Source: Ilyonectria destructans (Eukaryota > Ascomycota > Sordariomycetes > Hypocreales > Nectriaceae). Taken from it: DNA of 64,000 bases. The DNA is taken from NCBI GenBank assembly GCA_020740775.1, contig JAHEWK010000020.1:1-64000 (forward strand), in the 5' to 3' direction. The notes beneath the pieces were generated by a model, which worked only from the letters and a program-made list of their open reading frames with translations, was not told where the DNA came from and searched no databases. Each line of letters opens with the position of its first letter. Positions within the stretch are counted from its first letter, which is position 1. This document shows, piece after piece, positions 53,694 to 64,000 of this stretch. Both the position numbers and the translations under genes were made by a program.

Positions 53694-54809
53694 CGGAAGG
53701 ATCGGATCTTACCAGCCAATAGGATAAAATCTGGCCAGTCAGACCCGGCAGCTCATTCTGATATCTATCCTGATATTAGGATAAGGGAGCCTAGCTTTAT
53801 CCGATATCCGATATATATCATAGCGGATATAGCAGGATAGCAGAGATGGTATCAAGATAGCATGTCAGGATAGGCAAGTCTGCCTGATTGATGACGTGTG
53901 CTGCAAGATCATTTATTCAATCGCTCCTCGTTGCCAAGAGACCCGACTGAAACTCAGCCTCCATTGGGCGGATCAACCGCCATCGGCTTACGCCATCTCA
54001 TGCCCTGACGATTGTGCATTCTTGTCAGTAGAACAAAATTAGAAAGACGTTGGAGTTCGGGAAGCAGTTTCGCCTGTCGGAGGACGGTGGCTCTTCGTTT
54101 AGGCCTACATCTGATTGGTCGTCGATACGAGACTGATCGGAGTTTTTAGACCGCGTCGGGTGGGGCGCTGTTCGCTTGATGGTTCCGGAGTTTCCGGTAC
54201 CATAGTGTCACGCACCACAGGCGGAAATTGATCGCTGTACTTTGGGATAGTATGTTATCGGGGCTCTTCACTTCTTTGCATATGTAACCAGTGTGGTTAT
54301 TTTTAGCTTAGCTACTTTGAGTGGGTCAAGTCGCAGAAAAGGGCGGCGGACACATAGAATGTTAACCACAATAATGAACGCAGCGCGACTTCTAAGCATA
54401 TCCTAACCTTATACTTAGTACTTCTCTAAACTCTACAAGTAGAATTATGTCTAAGAACGCTGCATGCTGAGTATATTATATGTCCTTAGGATTCGATTGA
54501 GAATCTAGTAACCCGTGTTCGTTCTTAAAAGCGGGAAACCATAGTTAGTGCTGAGACCTCGCTTGTAATTTATCTCTCTGATGCGTGTTAATTACTATCA
54601 CGATGTTTGAGATGAGCTATACGTTTGAGGATTTAAAGCCAATTTGGTTGCTTACTGAGCAAGCATGCCTAATACAAATAAGGGCAAGCTATAGCATGCT
54701 ATCAATGACTGAGTCTCCGCTAAACTAATGAACCTTGATCACGGAATCACGCCTTGTCCGTTTGACACCCACTGCCTTCACCACCGTCGCGAACCCGTCC
54801 TAGATTAAA
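53694..54809. other. intergenic with GGATA-rich stretch
   Basis: GGATA and its complement TATCC recur many times between about 53700 and 53870, in both orientations. No gene recognised in the rest. Confidence 0.4.
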
Positions 54810-56461
54810 TCAGGACCGCTTCGCATCCTTGACCTTAACAAAACCTCCAACGACATGCTGACCGACCCCTCCATCAGCTGTCAGCATAGGCGCCTGAAAA
54901 TTGTTGCTAAAGGAGCCCCCAGCGCCCATCCTAATCTTCCACGTCTCCTTGCCAGTCTTGAAATCAATGGCTGTCATATAATACACGTAGGTCCCCTTCC
55001 GTGCAAGGTCGTAATCCTGCACAGGCATGTAGAGTAGACCTGTCTTGGTGGACAAGATTGGTGTAACTGTGCTCCGGATATTTTTGTTGTACCAGCGAGT
55101 AGTGCAAGACCCAGTCTTCTCATTGAAGTCGACTCGAATCAGACCCGGGGCCATTTGGCTGATGTTGTTAAAGGGCCCATTGATTGTCGCAGGATCCAGG
55201 TCTGTACCGTCGCCGAAAGGTGGATCTTCGAGCGTCGGCAATGGGACTCCGTTGAAGAAGTTGCCGAGTATGACGCTGTAGGTTGAATCCCCATCCCAGT
55301 GACTGACTGCGCAGTTTTCGTTGGCACTGAACCCGGGTTCAAAGAGAGGTACTGAGCAGATTGGCTTGGTACCATTCTTGCCAGCTGGCATTTGCGGAAC
55401 GATGTGAAGGTTCACCTGGTCGTTTGCGTTATCCGTGTATGCGACATACTTGTGTCCAAGGAGGGAAGGTGTAGAGCCAGAACCACGGGATATACCACCC
55501 TTCTTGACACCGTCTCCAGCTTCGTAGGGCACAACCATGACGATTTCGACACCATCCGCGCCCGGCTGAAAACTGTAGAAGTACGCAGTTGCGTTGGTCT
55601 CGTCTGCAGTCCCAGCTGGCCCCGTAATCAAGTACACGTCTGTTCCACTGATGGCAAAATTGTTCTCTACCCTGGTGTTAGGAAGCTTGATTGAGTGAAC
55701 TTTGCCCTTAGGGTCGACGTATCCAACAACTGCTGTGTCGCTGGTGGGAAAGCCGGCCCCTACGAAGCCGCCTGTGGTGAACCACAAATTTCCTTCGCCA
55801 TCGTAAGCGCTGCTGATGAGCCTGGAATTCTCCTCTGTTACTGTTGAGAGATCGATATCGCGTCTCTTGACGAACGACGTCTTCTGACCCTCGTCGATAC
55901 GCTCCACATCTATGATATGCCTATCCGATGTTGGGACGGTGATATGGTCGCCGAGAATTTGCAGGTAGACCATAGATATCATGTCTAGCTCAGAAGGCCC
56001 ACCGGGCTCGGGATAGGTAGCCTTGACTTCAAATGTGTCTGGGTCGAGAGACACGATACAGGCAGTAGCCTCCCGGCACATGGTTCCGGCAGTCACACGG
56101 CCCTTTGAGTCCCAGTACATTGGCACTGGAGGTGCCGTGCTCCAAGATTCGACCTTGGGGTTGACGCCCAAGGGACCTTGGTAATCCTCGGAGCGTGTGT
56201 TGCCAGCATCTCGATGATATGTCTGGGAGGCTGGATCATAGGCTACCTTCGGTTTCATCGAATTGCCTTTCGCAGCACGTCCAATAAAGGCTTTCCCTTT
56301 GAGTGGCTGCGTAAACTCAATTGATGCCTGACTAAATTAGTCTAACTGCGGGCTATTCTAAGTCAATAGAAGTTACTGACCATTGTACCACTAAGGGCCG
56401 ATAGGAGGAACGCCGTCTTTATACTCCATGGACTAAGACGAAGTGAAGAGATAATAGTCAT
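54810..56461 (-). CDS. secreted beta-propeller-like protein of unknown function
   Basis: Two exons on the minus strand, 56461-56381 and 56327-54810, with a 53-nt intron (GTCAGT donor, GACTAAT, acceptor GTCAG); the product is 532 residues. Exon 1 encodes MTIISSLRLSPWSIKTAFLL and the rest of a hydrophobic leader, so secretion is likely. The remainder shows repeated blade-like units (CIVSLDPDTFEVKATYPEPG, GNLWFTTGGFVG, VVGYVDPKGKVHSIKLPN, YMTAIDFKTGKETWKIRMG) of the quinoprotein/PQQ-propeller kind, without a visible cofactor motif. N-glycosylation sequons are frequent. Cysteines are few (CREATAC, NENCAVS, GSCTTRWY). I do not recognise the family; a sugar- or phenol-oxidising role would be speculation. 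The first-exon join rests on frame, leader and branch site. Confidence 0.8.
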
Positions 56462-57373
56462 TGCAAAAGCGTTCAAGGAGTTTGTAGAAGGTATGGAGAG
56501 TTGAGGTTAATATTGTCGAGAAATATCTTGTGAGGATAATAACGAACTTCTAACAACCTGTCGGGGTCGAGCACCTATATATTTAGTCATCCTTGTTACC
56601 ACTCCGAACCAAGCTCTCGCTTGTAGTTAACAGTTTCCGCCATACTTGAAGTGAAATTGGTAAATCTAAGCTGGAAATACATCCTTCCGAAGGAAGAGGG
56701 TCGATGTCGTGTTAAACGGAGAGAAAATTGCTCAGCCGCGACCTTCGTATAAACGCCCAATCATGTTTCGGTGTGAACGAATGCTGTTGAATATTCTCCG
56801 TTGAGAACGCCGATCATCAGGCCACACTCACCGACTAACTGCACTATCCAATTTCCGATTATTTGAAAAACTTCAAGAGAACGCCAGGGCGCAGGATCCT
56901 AAGGGGTGAAGGCCCTATATGCGTTTGCAGGGATACCTTGTTTAGTTCTGCTCTGGGTCTTCGGACATCGGTCAATTTTAGAACCCGGAAAGGACACTTC
57001 TTCACGAGGGGCCGACAGGGCCGGCTGCGCCCTGTGAAATCATCGAGCCGTGCGTCATGCACATGACGGCCCCGACAGCCGGGTCTTGTTTTTGAGACAC
57101 TAATGGTAAACGAGCAAAGGTTTGTTGGTCCCTTTACCTTTCATATCTCGCAAATACCACATGCAGCACTAACGTACTCCACAAGCGAATACCACACCGC
57201 AGGCTGGCGAATCTATCTACCGATGTAGACGAAATGTAGATGTAGATAGATGAAGATCTACAGCCACATGACTCGCAAATATTGTCCGTGCGGAAAACAG
57301 TTTAACACTGGAATTGGCGACAGGCATCTCGGTCGTCACTGTACATACCCTCTCACCGTTTCTTCTTCAGATA
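56462..57373. other. intergenic, no gene supported
   Basis: Overlapping short frames on both strands at 56859-57066 have no motif. A TAGATGTAGA-type repeat lies at 57200-57255. Confidence 0.4.
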
Positions 57374-58021
57374 TAGAGTTTCAATGGCAGTGGACGGAAA
57401 TCAACTGCCGGCCTAGCTGTAAAGCCACGTCAATACTTCGTATAGTCACGAATAGGACAAAGCGGCAGTAAGGTATTTCTTTAGCCGCTTAGTTGCTGAC
57501 GGGAGATTGTAAATGACCTAGCCACTTAAAATAGCGCGGATAATAAAAGGCCCCCGAGCCCGAATGCGAACATCTGCTTAGACTTAGAAGTGCCCGAGAC
57601 TCCGAGATTTCTTTATCTTTGATCCGCTCTTATTGGATCTTCCACTGTGCCTTCGCATGGGATTCCCTTAACCCTCCGAGATACTACTTCTTCATCTTCT
57701 TTTTCATCTCCAGCCTCGGCAGTTAAGACGAGATCCTAAACTAGCGCAGAAAGATTGCAGTGAAGTCCGCAAATGCAGCCGACCCATACTCCATGCTAAA
57801 CTCCGCTCGATTTTCTTTTTAGCGGCGGACTTTGAGGTACCAATGTACCATGCGATCCGCGAATACCCTCTGGGCTTTTGTTTAGATTTATTTGTAAGCT
57901 TGATGCGAGCTTGAGGTTATCATCTGGATGGGATGTCAGAGTTCTATTAAGACCTATTTGTCTTTGTCAAGGTCATTACTTAAGGGGCACTCAAGACCAG
58001 ATGGTAATAAAGAGACAAACA
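57374..58021 (+). repeat. dispersed repeat, copy 2 (possible solo LTR)
   Basis: Same orientation as copy 1 at 39505-40126, with the same order of blocks, GATAATAAAAGG box and GAAGTCCGC ... GCGGACTTC inverted pair. An inner unit starts TGTAAAGCCACGTCA (57418) and ends ACAAACA (58021). The 3' flanks of the two copies differ from that point on, which fixes the right end. Confidence 0.7.
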
Positions 58022-58134
58022 GTTGAGTAGTTGGTTCACAGTTTCGCTGTTAGTTTTGCTGTTAGAGCTAGGTAATAACAAAATCAATCCTTAGGACTTT
58101 TTAGACTCTAAAATGATATCAATAACGTGCATGA

Positions 58135-59984
58135 TAAGCGAGTGAGACAGACAAGCGAGTGAGACACCTAACCAAACCTTCACCAGTAAATATCAAAATA
58201 AAACAACCACAACACCTCAATCAATTAAAATCAATCACTATCCCCTTCCCTAGACATATCTACATCAGCTTGACAAGTGCGCGCATTATGCCCAGGCTGC
58301 CTGCATCTTCCACATCGCCGTTCCCTCGTCTCCGTCCGCCTCTTCCGACTATTACTTTGCTGCGTTTCCTGCTGTATCTGATCAGCGATTTCCCTCTGAT
58401 CTTGTAGCTCCTGCCCCTCAGCTACTGTCATGCTCCCTGAAAGCCGGAGACGTGTTTTTTTCGCCCTGCGCCGCCGGCTAAGTGTCGCATTTGCCTCCCG
58501 AAGCTCGTTGACCTCCGCATTTAATAATGCCATCTGGTGCATTATTCCTCGCGCCCCCTTTGCAAATTGATCCATAGCAGCTAAAATTGATGTCGGAGAG
58601 CTCCCCTGATGACGACTGATTCGAGTTTTAATGAAATCAGTTTGTGAAGTAGCTTCAATTGGGTTGTTTGGGGTTTTTGGAACCCAGAGGTTGGGCGGTT
58701 CGGAATCCGCCCCTGCAGGCGATGGAGTCCGTAACTTTACATCCAAGTGAGAAAGTACACTTTCTGGATCATGGGAACAAGTCCTGTGCCTCGAAAACCC
58801 CCCTGGATGTTTTTTTCTGACATTGCGCTTTGAAATGCAGCTTGAAATGCAGGAAAGAAATCAACCTTAGTAATATGCGTAATTCGGGTCTTTAGCATAT
58901 TCTCAATTTGTCGACTGTAGGCCTGCTTGAGCGGCCCAAAGCAGCCAACATCAAGTGGCTGGAGGATATGAGATGAATGTGGCGGCATACAGAGAGTAAT
59001 AATGTTATTCTCCCTGCAGTATAGCTCGAATTCGGTCGAATGGTGGCTTTCATGCCCATCCAACACAAGAAGGCGATGAGAGCCAGAAGAACGCGCCTTT
59101 GAATGCTTGTTGAAGTGCTGGATCCATTCTAGGCCTCTCTCGTTTGTTGTCCAGCCGTTATCTGAGGTTGCGATGACCCAGTCGTGAGGTAAGGTCCTTT
59201 CATCATACCAGGCCGCGAGATGATATTGGCCCGCAACAATGATGAACGGCGGGATCGCCCACCCTTGCGAATTAACGCCCTGGATTACAGTAACCCATTA
59301 CTTGTCTCCTGGCTGGGCCATTTTTGGTCTTCCACGTCGTTCGGCGCTTGTGACGACCATTCCAGTCGAGATAATGCCCATAATAAACCCAGTCTCATCA
59401 AAGTTATAGATGTCTGACTCCTGGATACCGTATTTCGCGATTGTATTTCGTACAAGCTGAAACCAGCCCCAAATAATATTGGGATCTTCGCATTGGGCTC
59501 TCTGATAGTCATATCTACGCGTAAAACGCGTCTTAAGCTCTGGTTGTCGCCTGACGAAGTTTGAAGCCCAGCGCTTCCCGACTGGAAGCGCGTCGCGGTC
59601 GGCAAGCAACCGATTGGCCATATCTTCCACATCGCAAAGCCGGGGAGGAAATGATCGTGAATGTAGGTCAAGGGCATACTCAACAATTGTTTTCTCCTCT
59701 AGATCCGTAAGTTTACGCGATTTGGGCATGGTATCGCGTCGGGATGGTGTCCCATTAAGTCGGCGACTTAACGTTGCTATACTGACTGTGTAGATCTTTG
59801 CGGCAGCCCGGGCGCTTAGACTTGGGTCGTTTTGGATAGCTTGGATGGCCAAGAGCACACGGCTTTCTTTATTAGGTGACCCCATTATTGTGGGTGGAGG
59901 AAAGTCAGTTTGAATATGGGTAGTCGCGTAATTGTGGTTGGGTGTCTCACTCGCTTGTCTGTCTCACTCGCTTATCATGCACGT
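58135..59984 (-). mobile_element. pogo-type DNA transposon, complete ends, inactive
   Basis: 1850 bp flanked by TA (58133-58134 and 59985-59986). The 44-bp terminal inverted repeats are perfect, start ACGTGCATGATAAGC and contain AAGCGAGTGAGACA twice. The perfect ends suggest recent activity of the family. One transposase gene on the minus strand has one stop and one frameshift. Confidence 0.93.
58231..59885 (-). pseudogene. pogo-type transposase with C-terminal zinc knuckle
   Basis: Starts at ATG 59885 (MGSPNKESRVLLAIQAIQND). Helix-turn-helix (SARAAAKIYTVSIATLSRRL) and a CENP-B-type domain (WASNFVRRQPELKTRFTRRY) come first. The catalytic core has YNFDETGFIMG, LVLDGHESHHS and HILQPLDVGCFGPLKQAY. 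An in-frame TAA at 59298-59300 splits QPGDK-WVTVIQG. A one-base deletion near 58755 shifts the frame at GTGLVP; the proper continuation HDPESVLSHLDVKLRTP lies in the next frame and ends at 58231. That tail carries a coiled coil and CGRCRQPGHNARTC, a retroviral-type zinc knuckle. Only two lesions separate it from an open frame. Confidence 0.88.
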
Positions 59985-60285
59985 TAAACCATTTCAACAA
60001 TACAGATTGAACCAATCCCCAGATTTCCTCTAAAATCTTAACCAACATTAAAAATATAATAATAGTAGTAATATTGCATGGCCTTCGGCCGTGGGCATTC
60101 CAGCCTATCTAAGGTTCTAAGTACAGGCAAAAACCGTGGGCATAACCCTGGATGAAAAAACCTGCACATTATAAGCCATAAACAAACTGTCCGCCGAATT
60201 CCCTAATCCAACTCGAGCCTTGTTAAAAGACACTACCAAACCACAAGAAGCCATATTTCCCCATCCTATTGGCCTCTTAAGTGTT
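59985..60285. other. short intergenic stretch
   Basis: No feature recognised between the pogo element and the secreted protein gene. Confidence 0.5.
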
Positions 60286-60900
60286 CTATCCGTTAAATGA
60301 ATACGTGTATGACTGGGATGTGCGTCCGCAGACGTTCAAACTCATAGCGGCGCAACCACCCGCACCGATGTCAATGCAGGCCTCAGAGACTTGCCCATCT
60401 CCGTCTTGGACGGGGACATAGCTGCCTCCGGTGATATGGAAGGTGTGCAGAACTTGATAGCTGCAGAACTTGATAGCTGCAGAACTTGATAGCTGCAGAA
60501 CTTGATAGCAGCAGACCTTGTTGCCAAAGTTTTGTTGAAATCGATGCTTTACAACAGCCTGGGTGGCAGCCGTGTCTGTAAGCCTCCACTCCTCGGCGTT
60601 CTGGATGTTCGTATGAGAAATGATTCTGCCCACGTTGGCATCATAGAGGAATATTTGTGTCCGAGACACAGCCCCAGCCTGGGGACACTGGGCTGTGATA
60701 GAATAGGTAGACCTGTAGGTAACATCGCGCTTTGTAAGACCTTCGTCAATGATCGCCGTAGTACTGATGGAGTCGATATCAACATCGAGATCAGCGGCTG
60801 GGACAAGGTCGGCCGGATTCCGGGGCAGAGGATTCGCCATAGCCGCAGAGAGAACCACAGAGCTGGCCGCAAGGACTTGAAAGACGGTTTGGAGAAACAT
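60286..60900 (-). CDS. small secreted protein with internal 16-bp repeat expansion
   Basis: 204 residues from ATG 60900 (MFLQTVFQVLAASSVVLSAA), a signal peptide with likely cleavage near MANPLPR. A pro-region ends in a dibasic Lys57-Arg58 (TKRDVTYRS), a Kex2-type site. The mature part has about seven cysteines (AQCPQAG, KVCCYQ, FCSYQ, EACID, GGCAAM, NVCGR) and a Ser/Tyr-rich end. Residues about 132-151 are coded by four 16-bp repeats; removing three would leave KVCCYQVLHTFHITGG in frame. Family unknown. The size, secretion and cysteines are compatible with a cell-wall protein or effector, but nothing proves this. No intron. Confidence 0.7.
   Translation of the reverse strand: MFLQTVFQVLAASSVVLSAAMANPLPRNPADLVPAADLDVDIDSISTTAIIDEGLTKRDVTYRSTYSITAQCPQAGAVSRTQIFLYDANVGRIISHTNIQNAEEWRLTDTAATQAVVKHRFQQNFGNKVCCYQVLQLSSSAAIKFCSYQVLHTFHITGGSYVPVQDGDGQVSEACIDIGAGGCAAMSLNVCGRTSQSYTYSFNG
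60445..60508. repeat. four tandem copies of a 16-bp unit
   Basis: Unit CTGCAGAACTTGATAG on the plus strand; the first copy differs by one base, the other three are identical. It lies inside the secreted-protein gene. Because 16 is not divisible by 3, each copy is read in a different frame, and three copies add exactly 16 codons. Confidence 0.95.
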
Positions 60901-61428
60901 ATTGCCAAATGTTGCGGGCCAAGAAAATAACAACGTATAGTATAAGACTGAGTAGGGATGTCGATGGGGTTCAGAATGCAGATGGATCTCTAAGAGAGAA
61001 ACGGCATACTTATATCTGAATTTCGGCTCTGGCTGAGGCTTTCAGTCTGCGATCCCGAATAAACTGCTAGTTAATATTGAGTCAGGCTCAATGAATTAGT
61101 GCTGCATTTCTCGTATTTCTCGAGGTGACCCGCTCAGCTGGTTTATCCCTGCCCCGCTAGCAAACGAGGTTTGATGATTTGTTATCCTTCCCAGGTGGCT
61201 GGAGAGTGCTGGCTGTACCATCCAATTGGCAGAGCTGATGTGGTAGTCAGACTGGCAATCCAGATTGAGCTTCCAATACTATTCAAGAGACTCAGGGTGC
61301 TCTCGCCTCGTATGGTACGGCAGCTCTTCGCAACAACGGTGGCTCCTATGGTGAACGCCTTCCCTGTTTGGATGCACGCGTGTGGTGATGGAACGTGGGT
61401 TAAACCAGCTTGGCATACTTGGGCATTG
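60901..61428. other. upstream region of secreted protein, no other gene
   Basis: Short frame at 61171-61431 without motif. Nothing else recognised before the hAT end at 61429. Confidence 0.4.
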
Positions 61429-61624
61429 TAGAGGGAGCTCTACCCAGGTAGAGTAGAGTAGAAGTGGGTAGAGCTACCCACTCTACCCACTCCTGATTGG
61501 TCAATTAGATCTTATCATTTGATAAGATTGTAAGATTGTGGATGCCGAAGTCCTTGAGGAGTCGTCTAATTTTATTGATTCTGCTCAATATGTATTGTGG
61601 TGACCTCTCACGTGAGTTCAGATG

Positions 61625-61700
61625 CTACCGAACATGCTGCCTGCTACTGCCTGCTATTGCCTGCTACTGCCTGCACTAGCTTGGCTACTGCCTACCTGCA
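61625..61700 (+). repeat. degenerate tandem repeat of TGCCTGCTAC
   Basis: About six decamer-like copies with changes, in the leader of the second hAT element between its left end and the transposase start. Confidence 0.7.
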
Positions 61701-61865
61701 GCCTACTTGGCACTACGTTGAATAGTTCACTCCTTTGCATATATATGTAGCTAGAAACCTTTGCAAGAATCAACTTAGTTCTCATCTCCTTCCCTGCCTG
61801 TTACTACCGGCATCCACACCAAGATATTGTTTTGTACTCAATCTTTATTATATATATCTCTAACC

Positions 61866-64000
61866 ATGTCTTTCTCACAGGATTCATTATCCCTTACCGT
61901 CCCTACAACGCCCTCCACGCTGAACCTCTCCTTGCCGGCGCCCAGTGTTGCTTCCAGTGCTCCTCCGAGTATTGCCTCGATTCCCGCCGAGAAACTTTCA
62001 ATCTGGACCTTCTTTCGATATGCCAGAGGTTCGGAGGCCGAATTCAGGCTAAAGGAGAGATCTGATCGAAGTGGGAAGTCCTCAAATAAACGCTTACATT
62101 ACTGTATAGCCTGTTGGGACAATAAAAAGAAGAGTTGGAGTACAATATACACATCAGGAGCCCGGGATCACCTTTGTCTCAATCACCCATCTCTGTGGAA
62201 GAGATGGCTGGATATGGAAGACCGGCAAACCTCTTCCAAGCCTAAATTAGTGCCTGGCCAGCGGTTCATGAATTCGTTTTTGCTTCAAAAGGATGAGGCT
62301 TCGAGAGAACTGGTCCTCCGAGAGGCTTATGATCGGCCGCGGCATCTCCAGGCGTTGCTAGCACTCTGTGCTAGAAGGAGGCTTCCTCTCAATGCTATTG
62401 AGTGGCCAGAACTCCATGATCTCCTCCTCTCTGCTAATCCAGAGATCTCGGATCTTGCACAGTTTAGCAGAAGAACATTCACTCGTGCCCTGGTTCTCAA
62501 CTACGAGAGATATCGTCAAACACTCCAGAACAACATCCAGGAAGCTATTGGGGATATCCATATATCAACAGATATGTGGACATCTCCAGCTCAAAAGGCA
62601 TACCTCTGCATCTGTGTTAGGTGGATCTCCCAGGATTACCAGTTCAAACACGGGATGCTAGCACTCCCACAGGTGCTCTTTAGCCACTCTGGAGAGATCC
62701 AGGCGGCTATCATCCTCCGCACCCTTAAATCCTTCGGGATAACAACTAAAGTCGGCTATCACACTGGAGATAACACCACTTCAAATGATACTCTACTCAT
62801 AGAGCTCTCTCGGTCTCTAAAACTTGAATTTGGGGTTTGTATACACTAGCTTTTAGATGGTTATTCACTTATATCGAACAAATTGATTATGATCCAATTA
62901 CCCACCGCATCCGCTGCCTTGATCATATTCTTAACCTTGCCCTTCAAGCCTTTCTTCTTGCCACCTCAAAAGAAGCTCTCAAAGCTGCTCTTGCAGCTAT
63001 TGAAGAGACGGAAGATACCGACCCTTACGAGCTGTTCTCCGCCTATCTTGATGTACCGGTCGTTGAAGATAATCCGGCCTCAATAAGAGCTCATGAACAA
63101 GTCCAGAGAAGAGGGAGTAAAGTTAAAGCGAAGCATAAAGGTTTTGAAGGCTGGGGTACTACTACTGCGCTCCAGAAGCTTCATAACCTAGCTGTGTGGC
63201 TTCGAAACAGCTCTATCCATCATGGAAATGCTGTCGGCATTACATTAGGGATTGATAACGACACTCGATGGTCCTCATGGTATCATCTCATCAAGCGTAC
63301 GACTCGCAAGGAGCGAGAGATTAAGGACTTCATTGATAAACACCCTGAATGCGATAACTTTCGACTCAATGGCGTTGAGTGGGATACACTTAAGCGAACA
63401 GAGAGAAACCTCTCTGTATTTGCTAGGTAGTGGTACACTATGGGTTGAAGGTAGTGAGGCTTCATTATCCCAGAGCCTTACCCTGATGGATGCTATCCTC
63501 ACCTTCTTTGAGGATCAGGAGGTTTATCCTATTTCATCAAGATAATGCTTAAAGCTGATGTTTTATAGGTTCTATATAAATCAGGCCCAGAGAACGACCT
63601 CCGCATGGTTCATTCTATTGAGATGGGCTGGTTTATCCTTGATAAATACTACGCCCTCATTAAGTCAACGCCAGTATACGCCGCCGCGATGCTTCTCGAT
63701 CCCTCGAAGCGAAAGCTTTATCTTCTTCAGAACTGGCCTGAAGAGTGGCATCAGAAGACTATTGATGCTGCTTATTCGATCTGGCAGAAGGAATACGCGC
63801 ATCTCCCTCATGCTTCATGAATCACTCTCTGCTACTGCTGCTGCTGATATCGATACGTTTCATCCATCCTCGAAGAAGAGGGTAGAGAATGAATTAGACC
63901 GGCTGAAACGTCGTCTAAGAGTTCAACCTACTTCGCAAGAGGATGAAGATACGTTTATGACGTTTATTGAAGATAAAACTATCGATCTTGATGCCCTAAA
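61866..64000 (+). pseudogene. hAT transposase, frameshifted, 3' end off the window
   Basis: From ATG 61866 (MSFSQDSLSLTVPTTPSTLN). A zinc-finger-like part (LHYCIACWDNKKKSW ... RDHLCLNH) precedes the core: IGDIHISTDMWTSPAQKAYL, GYHTGDNTTSNDTLLIEL, IRCLDHILNLALQAF, then GIDNDTRWSSWYHLIKR. Frame changes occur near 62840 (after LEFGVCIH) and 63425 (at NLSVFA). A possible 50-nt intron (GTTTAT to TTATAG, about 63519-63568) leads to VHSIEMGWFILDKYY and LLDPSKRKLYL, and a later break near 63820 precedes the last visible part. The dimerisation domain would be beyond 64000. It differs from the hAT at 49260 in ends and sequence, so it is a separate family. Confidence 0.8.

Larger units (their letters stand above)
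61429..64000 (+). mobile_element. hAT DNA transposon, left part only (runs off the window)
   Basis: The apparent left end TAGAGGGAGCTCTACCC at 61429 fits the hAT end consensus (TAGNG) and is followed by self-complementary GGGTAGAG/CTCTACCC motifs to about 61492. A broken hAT transposase follows. The right end lies beyond 64000, so end pairing cannot be confirmed. Confidence 0.65.

Noticed and set aside
56859..57066. Overlapping frames of equal length on both strands
   Set aside because: Neither has a recognisable domain or splice context; equal length arises from complementary stop-free phases.
1..64000. Search for a Starship-type tyrosine-recombinase captain, CRISPR array or rRNA/tRNA genes
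   Set aside because: No DUF3435-like gene, regularly spaced repeat array or RNA gene could be recognised.

Overview
The window is nuclear DNA of a filamentous ascomycete (Pezizomycotina). The signs are short GT-AG introns (47-119 nt) with CTAAC/CTAAT-type branch sites, Zn2Cys6 regulators, a full-size fungal PDR transporter, secreted plant-cell-wall enzymes, and fungal transposon families (pogo/Fot1-like, hAT, a LINE with RNase H). A sordariomycete, perhaps Hypocreales, is my guess from protein style only. The region is accessory in character: a handful of intact genes lie between many broken mobile elements and their small non-autonomous relatives.

Layout. 1-1.46 kb: broken pogo/Fot1 transposase cut by the window edge. 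2.46-5.24 kb: two-exon gene of unknown function with a Cys/His motif. 5.8-8.3 kb: frameshifted OrsD-like zinc-finger gene whose 3' end is cut by a 120-bp TA-flanked MITE. 9.34-11.56 kb: complete but disabled pogo-type element. 11.7-17.4 kb: hemicellulose block of a GH10 xylanase (-), a feruloyl-esterase-type CE1 enzyme (+) and an acetyl xylan esterase (+), with GGCTAA (XlnR/Xyr1-type) sites upstream. 17.57-23.46 kb: dead LINE on the minus strand. 24.5-26.5 kb: transposase fragment and a dead bacterial-type P450. 26.5-27.4 kb: AT-rich block with a 427-bp MITE. 28.5-35.9 kb: truncated Zn2Cys6 regulator, intact ABC-G/PDR transporter and dead acyltransferase. 38.0-39.0 kb: three-exon dienelactone hydrolase. 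39.5-40.45 kb: dispersed repeat copy 1 and a MITE. 41.4-48.2 kb: Zn2Cys6 regulator (+), tannase-family esterase (-) and intact bacterial-type P450 (+); the last two share an 858-bp promoter. 49.26-52.33 kb: dead hAT element. 52.5-53.7 kb: probable LTR-retrotransposon end. 54.8-56.5 kb: secreted beta-propeller-like protein. 57.4-58.0 kb: dispersed repeat copy 2. 58.1-60.0 kb: second complete, disabled pogo element with a zinc-knuckle tail. 60.3-60.9 kb: small secreted protein carrying a 16-bp tandem repeat. 61.4-64 kb: start of a second dead hAT element.

How the genes may work together. The 11.7-17.4 kb enzymes would jointly remove xylan backbone, feruloyl and acetyl groups. The regulator/tannase/P450 set looks like a small aromatic-ester pathway. 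The regulator's upstream region and the divergent tannase/P450 promoter share a CGG-N6-CCR motif with core NAYTCC, including two perfect CGG-N6-CCG palindromes, and a near-copy lies upstream of the dead P450 paralogue. I regard this as the most testable new observation. The P450 remnant, truncated regulator, acyltransferase remnant and intact transporter between 25 and 36 kb may be what is left of a decayed metabolite cluster.

All splice sites, repeat boundaries and identities were read by eye, with no database search.
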